Positions 58,171 through 64,000 of a DNA stretch of 64,000 nt are shown piece by piece. Numbering within the stretch: the first letter of the stretch is position 1; the number at the start of each line of letters is the position of its first letter. The notes beneath the pieces were generated by a model. The model worked only from the letters and a program-made list of their open reading frames with translations. It made no database searches and was not told the DNA's origin. Origin of the DNA: CALMEC01 sp964434425. Lineage in GTDB: Bacteria > Actinomycetota > Thermoleophilia > Miltoncostaeales > Miltoncostaeaceae. Location of the stretch: contig CAYSVH010000013.1 in the NCBI GenBank assembly GCA_964434425.1, positions 17,980 to 81,979 on the forward strand. The letters are read 5' to 3'. Made by a program: the position numbers and the translations under genes.

Positions 58171-58983
58171 TCACCGGGGTGGGAAGGGCGTTCCCGTGAC
58201 GTCGGCCAGGCCTCCGGCGAGAGTGCGGAGCGAGGGACGGCCGGCGGGGTCGAAGCGGACGCACCGGTCGATCAGCTCGGCGAGCGCCGACCCGGGTCGC
58301 TCTTCGGCGAGAGACGACGGCACCCAGCCCTCGATTCGGCTGCGCCGGTCCTCCGGCAGCGCGTGCTGTCCCCGCACGACCTCGTGGAGCACCATGCCGA
58401 GCCCCCAGACGTCGGCGGGGGTGTCGATCGCACCTCCGTGCATCTGTTCGGGTGCCATGTAGCACCAGGTTCCGACCCCGGCCCGCAGACGTCCGGGGCG
58501 CGCGGCCGAACTCAGGTCGATCACGATGGCGCGACCGTTCTCGGCGACCACATTCGAGGGCTTCAGGTCGAGGTGCAGCAGGTCATTGGCGTGGAGGTGG
58601 GCCACGGCCGAGCAGAGGTGGAGTCCCATCCAGGCGGCGCTCGTGTCGTCGAGACCCCCCTCGGACGACTCGATCAGGTGGCCGACGGTCTCGCCGGTGA
58701 GCGTCTCCATCACCACGATGGGGCGGGGGTCCGCGATCACTTCCACCACCGACACGATGTGCGGGTGGCGGAGCCGCTTCAGGCGGCGTCCCTCCCGCAG
58801 CAGCCGGCGCCCGGTGGGCGCGTCGTCGATCCTGTCGGGACGCGGGGTCTTGAGGACGCACCGGCACCAGCGGTGTTCGTCCCAGGCATCGAACACGTCG
58901 AAGTGGTTGCTTCGGTGGAGATGTCCGAGGATCCGGTAGCCGGGGGCCAGGATCGTTCCCCGGCGTGGTCGGCGCGAGGTCAT
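58171..58983 (-). CDS. Serine/threonine protein kinase, atypical motifs
   Basis: 270 residues from ATG 58983. VLKTPRPDR holds the Lys; LHANDLLHLDLKPSNVVAEN is the catalytic loop (H-L-D-L-K-P-S-N); the metal-binding DFG position reads IDLSSAA; activation-segment GTWCYMAPEQMHG and DVWGLGMVLHEVVRGQHALP are clear. The glycine loop (LGHLHRSNHFDVFDA) is degenerate. There is no TM segment or PASTA domain. Probably active or partly so; could be a pseudokinase. Upstream of the lipoprotein/HK/RR genes and downstream of 167-bp element copy 3. Confidence 0.85.
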   Translation of the reverse strand: MTSRRPRRGTILAPGYRILGHLHRSNHFDVFDAWDEHRWCRCVLKTPRPDRIDDAPTGRRLLREGRRLKRLRHPHIVSVVEVIADPRPIVVMETLTGETVGHLIESSEGGLDDTSAAWMGLHLCSAVAHLHANDLLHLDLKPSNVVAENGRAIVIDLSSAARPGRLRAGVGTWCYMAPEQMHGGAIDTPADVWGLGMVLHEVVRGQHALPEDRRSRIEGWVPSSLAEERPGSALAELIDRCVRFDPAGRPSLRTLAGGLADVTGTPFPPR

Positions 58984-59119
58984 GTGGTGGTCCGCTCCGC
59001 GGAGTCGTGGATGTGGGGTGCGTCAACCGAGGCCGGCCTGGGGTGGGCGGGTGGACGGGTGGCGCATCTGCGCGGCCGGTGGTGTGCACCACGCCATGGG
59101 ATCGCGGAGTCGGCCATCT
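58984..59119 (-). repeat. Intercistronic inverted-repeat element, copy 3 (shorter)
   Basis: On the minus strand it starts inside the ABC-exporter stop codon (TAGATGGCCGACTCC) and ends at the kinase start. It shares GTGGTGCAC, GATGCGCCACC and CACATCCACGACTCC with copies 1 and 2 in the same order. 136 bp, with the middle and right end changed. Confidence 0.8.
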
Positions 59120-60992
59120 AGACCGTTGTCCGCTCGTTCGACCGGCGGCCGGGATGGAACGCGCCGTCCTCCAGCCGGACCACCCGGTCGGCGCGGGCGA
59201 TCATCTCGGGATCGTGCGTGATCATGAGGACCGTACGGCCCCGGCGCAGCTCGGTGAGGGGGGCGGTCATGGCTTCGCGGCCCGCTGCGTCGAGGCCGGT
59301 GGTGGGCTCGTCGAGTACGACGATCGGTGCGTCGTGGAGCAGGGCGCGGGCGATGGCCAGTCGTTGCCGCTGCCCGCCGGACAGGCGTCGTCCGCGCTGG
59401 CCGACGTGCGATGCCAGGCCGTCCGGGAGGGCCGCGACGACCGCGTCCGCGCCCGAACGCAGGAGTGCGTTCGCGATCTCGTCGTCGGACGCGCCGGGGC
59501 GGCCGAGCTCGAGGTTGCGTCGGACGGTTCCGTTGAAGACGAGGGTCTCCTGGAGGAGAAGGGTGACGTTCTGGCGGAGTGACGCCAACGATAGTGACCG
59601 GATGTCGGTGCCGTCGATCGTGATGCGTCCGGAGTCCGGGTCGTGGAAGCGCACGAGGAGCTTCGCGAGTGTCGACTTCCCCGCTCCGTTGTCCCCGATG
59701 ATGGCCACACACTCCCCGGGGCGCACATCGAATGATGCGGAGCGCAGCGTCGGTCGCTGCACGCCGGGATAGGTGAAGGTGACGTCTTGGACGAAGAGCT
59801 CGCCGCGGGCGCGCCCGATGTCGAGGGCGTTCTCCGCCTCGGTGATGTGGACACGCTGGTCCATGACGTCGATGACACGCTCGGCGGACGCGGCGGCGGT
59901 GAACAGCGAGTTGACGATCGCCCCCAGTTCGCGGACGGGGCTGTAGAGCTGGCTGAGGTACGCGAGGAAGACGAGGAGCCCGCCGAGCGTGAGGCGGTCG
60001 TCGGCGACGGCCCAGGTTCCGAGGCCGATGATGACCAGGGTCACCGAGAGCTCGATGAGGTCGACGAGCGGGCTGAAGACGGACCGGATCCGGGCGGCGG
60101 CGAGCTCGGCGCGAAGCATGCCGCGACCCTCGCGGTGGAAGCGCTCGGCCTCTTCGTCCTCGATGCCGTACGCCTTGACGAGCGCCAGGTTGGCGAGGCT
60201 CTCCTCGCCGACCGAGATCAGCCCGCCGGCACGGCGCTTCGCCTCGCGGCTGGCGCCTCGCGACCAGGTGGCGAACCTGTGGGCCAGCGCCCACAGGACG
60301 GGTGCGACGACGAGCGCCACGATGGCCAGCAGCCAGTCCAGGTAGACCAGCAGACCGACGAACAGGAGGATGCGTGCGATCGCGGAGATCGTCTGCACGA
60401 CCCCCTGGATGACCAGTCCCTCCACGTTGTCCACGTCGCGCGTGACACGGGCCAGGGTGTCGCCCATGTGGCGGCTCTCCAGGCCGTCCGGTGCCGCGCG
60501 TTGTAGCCGGCGGAAGACGTCCGTGCGCACGTCCAGGACGAAGCGCTCTCCGACCCACGACCCGAGGTAGTCGTCGACGAAGGTGAGGATGCCGCGGAGG
60601 ACCACGATCCCGATGGTTACGAGGGCGATGGGGAGGAGGGGGTCGAGATCGCGCGGTGTGAGGACGTCGTCCACCACCAGCTTGAACATCCAGATCTCGG
60701 CCGCCTCAACGGCGGGAAGGATGAGGGCGATCAGAAGACCGAGGGCCAGCCACCATCGGTACGGCTTGGTGGCCGGCCAGAAGCGCCGGAAGATGGCGCG
60801 GATGGTGAGCGCGTCGGCATGGGCGATGAGCGGGGGCTCCTCGCCCTCCGGCGTCCGGAGCAGGCCCGAGATGAACGAACGGCCCCGGAAGAACCGGGAC
60901 CGTTCGTCCGGATGCTCATCGGGCGATGAGGCCGGTGCTGACGCGGGTCCGGAGCGGGTGTGCGCTCCGGTGTTCGGGCCGTTCGGCTCCAA
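59118..60992 (-). CDS. ABC exporter (fused membrane and ATPase domains)
   Basis: 624 residues. The start is uncertain: TTG 60992 is used here, 8 nt after the stop of the small Arg-rich ORF, with no clear ribosome binding site. Six TM segments at about 75-340 (WWLALGLLIALILPAVEAAE; LLFVGLLVYLDWLLAIVALV). Nucleotide-binding domain: CVAIIGDNGAGKSTLAKLLV, VTLLLQETLVFNGTVRRNLE, RRLSGGQRQRLAIARALLHD, IVVLDEPTTGLDAAGREAMT. Type of the MsbA/LmrA exporter half-transporter; works as a homodimer. Cargo unknown. Confidence 0.92.
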   Translation of the reverse strand: MEPNGPNTGAHTRSGPASAPASSPDEHPDERSRFFRGRSFISGLLRTPEGEEPPLIAHADALTIRAIFRRFWPATKPYRWWLALGLLIALILPAVEAAEIWMFKLVVDDVLTPRDLDPLLPIALVTIGIVVLRGILTFVDDYLGSWVGERFVLDVRTDVFRRLQRAAPDGLESRHMGDTLARVTRDVDNVEGLVIQGVVQTISAIARILLFVGLLVYLDWLLAIVALVVAPVLWALAHRFATWSRGASREAKRRAGGLISVGEESLANLALVKAYGIEDEEAERFHREGRGMLRAELAAARIRSVFSPLVDLIELSVTLVIIGLGTWAVADDRLTLGGLLVFLAYLSQLYSPVRELGAIVNSLFTAAASAERVIDVMDQRVHITEAENALDIGRARGELFVQDVTFTYPGVQRPTLRSASFDVRPGECVAIIGDNGAGKSTLAKLLVRFHDPDSGRITIDGTDIRSLSLASLRQNVTLLLQETLVFNGTVRRNLELGRPGASDDEIANALLRSGADAVVAALPDGLASHVGQRGRRLSGGQRQRLAIARALLHDAPIVVLDEPTTGLDAAGREAMTAPLTELRRGRTVLMITHDPEMIARADRVVRLEDGAFHPGRRSNERTTV

Positions 60993-61000
60993 CGGATGGA

Positions 61001-61150
61001 TCAGGTGTTGGAGGAGCGGCGACGGACGATGCGGCGACGGCGGCGACGGACCCGACGCCGGCGACGCTGGCGGGGCTTGTCGCTGGTGCTCGAGGTGCCG
61101 CGACCGTGAGCGGTGCGGGCGGGGAGCACCTGTCCGAACTTGAGTGACAT
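61001..61150 (-). CDS. Arginine-rich 49-residue protein
   Basis: ATG 61150 with AAAGGAG about 7 nt upstream, a strong ribosome binding site, and TGA 61003-61001. Sequence starts MSLKFGQVLPARTAHGRG and ends RRRIVRRRSSNT; of the last 30 residues nearly two thirds are Arg, in runs of up to six. It is 8 nt upstream of the ABC exporter and surely co-transcribed. Could be a nucleic-acid-binding protein, a ribosome-associated peptide, or cargo of the exporter. I know no family that matches. Confidence 0.65.
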   Translation of the reverse strand: MSLKFGQVLPARTAHGRGTSSTSDKPRQRRRRRVRRRRRRIVRRRSSNT

Positions 61151-61284
61151 CGTTCTCTCCTTTGCGAGGGAGGCGGGACAGTCACCGGGTGCTTCGTGGT
61201 GACGGTCGGAACGCTACGAACGCGGCCTGAGACCAATATGAAGCGGCGATGAGAGAAATCTCATGTTCGGAGGGCATCCTCCCG

Positions 61285-61547
61285 CCCGCCCCGGCCAACC
61301 GCCAGTCCCTCCTGCGTCGGGCCTCTCGTGATGATCCTTCGTCTTCCGTTGGGTGCGGGCACAGTCGGTCTTGCCGTACATGGACGAACCGTTGGTCCCT
61401 GAATGCGTGATCAAGGATCAACGGCAAGACGCGTGTGCCCGCACCCAACCAGAAACCTCCCCGGTCGCACGTGAGGCCCCGCGCGAAGCCCGGGGACTGG
61501 CGGTTGGCCGGGGCGGGTGGGTGGATTAGCCCACCGCCAGTCCCCGG
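61285..61547. repeat. Nested inverted repeats, about 260 bp
   Basis: Outer arms 61285-61309 and 61493-61517 are 25 bp and perfectly complementary. Inside them, 61348-61363 pairs with 61434-61449 (16 bp) and 61368-61377 with 61421-61430 (10 bp), giving a 26-bp stem with a small bulge. The right outer arm can alternatively pair with 61533-61547 (15 bp, 61490-61504). The region has no gene. Confidence 0.9.
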
Positions 61548-61570
61548 CAGCGTGATCTGAGACGGCAGCC

Positions 61571-62086
61571 CTACCGTCGGCGCGTCGGTGGCCGGCCCCA
61601 GGCGGTGCCCAGGAGCCGCTGAAGACGGCGGGTCTCGGCGATCGCGTTGATCGGCCGGGGGTCGGTCGTGACCGATCGTGTGCGGCGCAGCCGACTGGCC
61701 CGCCCCTCGCGTACCTCGACCCAGCGCTCGTAGTCGTTGATCAGCGACACGAGCAGGTTGGCCGTCTCGAGCGCCGCCGGACTGTCGTCGAACGGCTTGC
61801 CGTTGAAGAGCAGCGCGCTGTCCTCGTCGCGGAAGATGAGCTCACCCAGTTCGCGGTGTGTCGCCCGGATCCGGTTGGGTCCGACGCGCACGGTGATCTG
61901 GTGCCAGTCGCGCTTCAGCACCCCCTCCTTCTGTGCGGAGGGGCGGAATCCGTAAGCGCGCATGCGCCGTCGCTCGCCCGGTTGCCGCCATACGTCGTAT
62001 GCGACCCGGGTGATCGGGACGATCTGCTCGGTCCATGTCAGGTCCGATTCGGGCTCATCCGTCGGCGACGGTAGGCGATTGGCCAT
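61571..62086 (-). CDS. Hypothetical protein upstream of rpoB
   Basis: 171 residues from ATG 62086, which is 6 nt after CATAAT on the minus strand (leaderless); the ATG at 62101 would place the -10 inside the gene. Predicted alpha/beta, basic: MRAYGFRPSAQKEGVLKRDW, HQITVRVGPNRIRATHRELG, SALLFNGKPFDDSPAALETA. The last 35 residues are Arg-rich. No family recognised. Divergent from rpoB. Confidence 0.65.
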   Translation of the reverse strand: MANRLPSPTDEPESDLTWTEQIVPITRVAYDVWRQPGERRRMRAYGFRPSAQKEGVLKRDWHQITVRVGPNRIRATHRELGELIFRDEDSALLFNGKPFDDSPAALETANLLVSLINDYERWVEVREGRASRLRRTRSVTTDPRPINAIAETRRLQRLLGTAWGRPPTRRR

Positions 62087-62101
62087 CGCTGGATTATGCA
62101 C

Positions 62102-62217
62102 CGTGCGGCGGTCACGGTGCGAGGACGCCGCCGGATGTGGTAGCGTTTCGCGTTGCGCTTTGAGCCGCCGCCCCTTCTTCGCCCGTCTATCAAAAGCTCA
62201 GTCAGGAGGTTAAAGAC
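62102..62217 (+). promoter_or_regulatory. rpoB upstream region
   Basis: TAGCGT at 62141-62146 is a plausible -10; no good -35. AGGAGG at 62204-62209 is the ribosome binding site. Because rplL is 18.6 kb away, rpoB must use its own promoter here. Confidence 0.4.
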
Positions 62218-64000
62218 TTGAGCACAAAGAGTCCTGCCCGCGTTCGCCGGTCCTTTTCGCGTCTGGACAAGGTCCTGGATGTCCCACATCTCATCGACAT
62301 CCAGCGCAAATCGTTCGAGTGGTTTCTGAACGAGGGCCTTCGGGAGACGATCGACGACATAACGCCGATCATGGACTTCACCGGGACCCTCGCCGTCGAC
62401 TTCGGGATCTACACCGTCGGCGGATGGCAGCCCGGGGAGCCGCTGGACTACATCCAGCCGAACAACCCCATCAAGGAATGCCGCGAGAAGGACCTCACCT
62501 ACGCGGCACCCCTCACGATGGAGGTCAGCTTCATCAACCAGGAGACCGGCGAGATCCGTCGCCAGAAGGTCTTCATGGGTGACCTGCCGCTCATGACCGA
62601 GCGCGGCACCTTCATCATCAACGGGACCGAGCGCGTCATCGTCACGCAGCTCGTCCGTTCGCCCGGCGCCTACGTCATGGAGCCCAAGGACCGCGAGAAG
62701 CAGGTCTTCGTGGCCAACCTGATGCCGGCGCGTGGCTCGTGGCTCGAGCTCGAGGTGGACAAGAAGGGACTCGTCAACGTCCGCATCGACCGCAAGCGCA
62801 AGCTGCCGGTCACCACCCTCCTGTTCGCCATCGGGTACACCCGCGACGACATCCTGAACCTCTTCCCGCACCCGCTCGACGCGAAGCGCGTGAACCCCTT
62901 CATCGAGGCCACACTCGAGAAGGACCCCATCGAGGGCGAGCCGGCCACGGGCGACAAGAAGAGCCTCAAGCAGATCGAGGCGACCACCAAGGAGATGGAG
63001 GCGCTCCACGAGCAGATGCTCGCATCGCACGCCGACGAGCGCGCCCGCCTCGCCACCGAGATCGAGAAGCTGGAGAAGAAGCTCGAGCAGCGTGCCGGCG
63101 AGACCATGCAACAGGCGCTCATCGAGGTGTTCAAGAAGCAGCGTCCCGGCGAGCCGCCGACGGTCGACACGTCGCGCTCCCTCGTGCGCTCCCTCTTCTA
63201 CGACCCCAAGCGCTACGACCTCACCAAGGTCGGCCGCTACAAGCTGAACGCGCGCCTCGGGTCGGACCTCCCGACCTCCGTGCGGACGCTCACCAACCCG
63301 CGCTTCACCGGCGGGGTCTCGGGCATGGACGACGACCTCGTCCGCCTGATCCGCGAGCTGGTCGACCTCCCGCTCAAGCACGGTGTCCCCGAGGACAGCA
63401 AGGACTTCGCGGCGGACGGCGCGCTCATCCCGCGCGACGACCTCGTCCACGACCTGGACGAGTACGAGCACTTCGGCAACCGCCGCCTGCGCACCGTGGG
63501 CGAGCTGGTGCAGGAGGCGTTCCGCGTCGGTCTCTACCGCATGGAGCGCGTCGTCCGCGAGCGCATGAGCACCGAGGACCCGGACACCATCACCCCGCAG
63601 ACGATCATCAACATCCGTCCGGTGGTGGCCGCGCTCAAGGAGTTCTTCGGCTCCTCGCAGCTCTCGCAGTTCATGGACCAGACCAACTCGCTGTCGGGCC
63701 TCACCCACCGCCGCCGCCTGTCGGCGCTCGGTGCCGGAGGACTGACCCGCGAGCGCGCCCCCATCGAGGTGCGCGACGTCCACACCACCCACTACGGGCG
63801 CATGTGCCCCATCGAGACGCCGGAAGGGCCGAACATCGGCCTCATGGGCTCGCTGGCGTCCTATGCCACCATCAATGAGTACGGCTTCATCCAGACCCCG
63901 TACCGCGTCGTGAAGAAGGGCGTGGTCACGGAGGAGGTCGTGCGGCTCGACGCGACCCAGGAGGAGCTCAAGGTCATCGCCCAGGCGAACGCCGAGGTGG
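62218..64000 (+). CDS. rpoB: DNA-directed RNA polymerase subunit beta (3' end outside window)
   Basis: 594 codons are present from TTG 62218 (AGGAGG 8 nt upstream); the frame is open to the window edge. Start STKSPARVRRSFSRLDKVLD, then DVPHLIDIQRKSFEWFLNEG, ELFIINGTERVIVTQLVRSP-type stretch (GTFIINGTERVIVTQLVRSP), LSQFMDQTNSLSGLTHRRRL (rifampicin region; all usual Rif-sensitive residues I can check appear normal), and GRMCPIETPEGPNIGLMGSL. A charged insertion at about residues 250-300 (KEMEALHEQMLASHADERAR) is noticeable. Catalytic core subunit of RNA polymerase. Confidence 0.98.
   Translation, partial: MSTKSPARVRRSFSRLDKVLDVPHLIDIQRKSFEWFLNEGLRETIDDITPIMDFTGTLAVDFGIYTVGGWQPGEPLDYIQPNNPIKECREKDLTYAAPLTMEVSFINQETGEIRRQKVFMGDLPLMTERGTFIINGTERVIVTQLVRSPGAYVMEPKDREKQVFVANLMPARGSWLELEVDKKGLVNVRIDRKRKLPVTTLLFAIGYTRDDILNLFPHPLDAKRVNPFIEATLEKDPIEGEPATGDKKSLKQIEATTKEMEALHEQMLASHADERARLATEIEKLEKKLEQRAGETMQQALIEVFKKQRPGEPPTVDTSRSLVRSLFYDPKRYDLTKVGRYKLNARLGSDLPTSVRTLTNPRFTGGVSGMDDDLVRLIRELVDLPLKHGVPEDSKDFAADGALIPRDDLVHDLDEYEHFGNRRLRTVGELVQEAFRVGLYRMERVVRERMSTEDPDTITPQTIINIRPVVAALKEFFGSSQLSQFMDQTNSLSGLTHRRRLSALGAGGLTRERAPIEVRDVHTTHYGRMCPIETPEGPNIGLMGSLASYATINEYGFIQTPYRVVKKGVVTEEVVRLDATQEELKVIAQANAEV

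Overview
The window is high-GC bacterial DNA with actinobacterial habits: GTG/TTG (and apparently two CTG) starts, many genes whose start codon sits 6-8 nt after a TANNNT -10 box (leaderless mRNAs), the rpmG-tRNA-Trp-secE-nusG-rplK-rplA-rplJ-rplL order, and MarR/AraC/VOC/UvrA-like neighbourhoods. I read it as Actinomycetota, possibly a deep-branching class such as Thermoleophilia; the class is a guess.

Layout. 1-13 kb: tail of a sulfatase, a membrane protein, an AraC/VOC/UvrA-like resistance-type trio, a GATase, a divergent AraC/AhpD-like pair, a secreted metallophosphoesterase with a recent 813-bp internal tandem duplication, and a PP-loop/NTF2-like operon. 13.3-15.6 kb: a decayed defence island against the 3' end of a tRNA-Lys gene, with C-terminal pieces of a type III restriction subunit and a Cas3-like helicase, a vapBC pair (toxin frameshifted), an N-terminal piece of a type I-C Cas5, and unknown scraps. 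15.7-39.5 kb: mostly housekeeping and scattered metabolic genes (pyrD, Grx-BolA, Nudix, DUF2877, AIR-synthase-like, YyaL-like, CaiC-like ligase, exonuclease III, FetAB-like exporter, a VapBC pair, a three-gene acyl-CoA/SCP2/isomerase operon).

39.7-43.6 kb: the L33-tRNA-SecE-NusG-L11-L1-L10-L7/L12 cluster. rplL is not followed by rpoB: 18.6 kb of regulatory, signalling and transport genes (43.9-62.1 kb) lie between them, and rpoB restarts at 62218 with its own upstream region. That block holds twin LuxR-type regulators, a Rid-like/FAD-oxidase pair, a receiver-HEAT-glycosyltransferase-histidine kinase cluster, a subtilase, an OmpR/HK/acidic lipoprotein/Ser-Thr kinase cluster, and an ABC exporter preceded by an arginine-rich 49-residue ORF.

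Two repeat families stand out. One is a 167-bp element with terminal inverted repeats that starts inside the stop codon of the upstream gene and sits between co-directional genes (secE/nusG, rplA/rplJ, and a shorter copy between an ABC exporter and a kinase). The other is a REPIN-like unit of about 130 bp made of two palindromes with a GGTGCCAGGCACC core (three copies plus one decayed copy), always at gene ends; one copy supplies the last codons and stop of a histidine kinase. A separate nested inverted repeat of about 260 bp lies between the exporter operon and the gene before rpoB.
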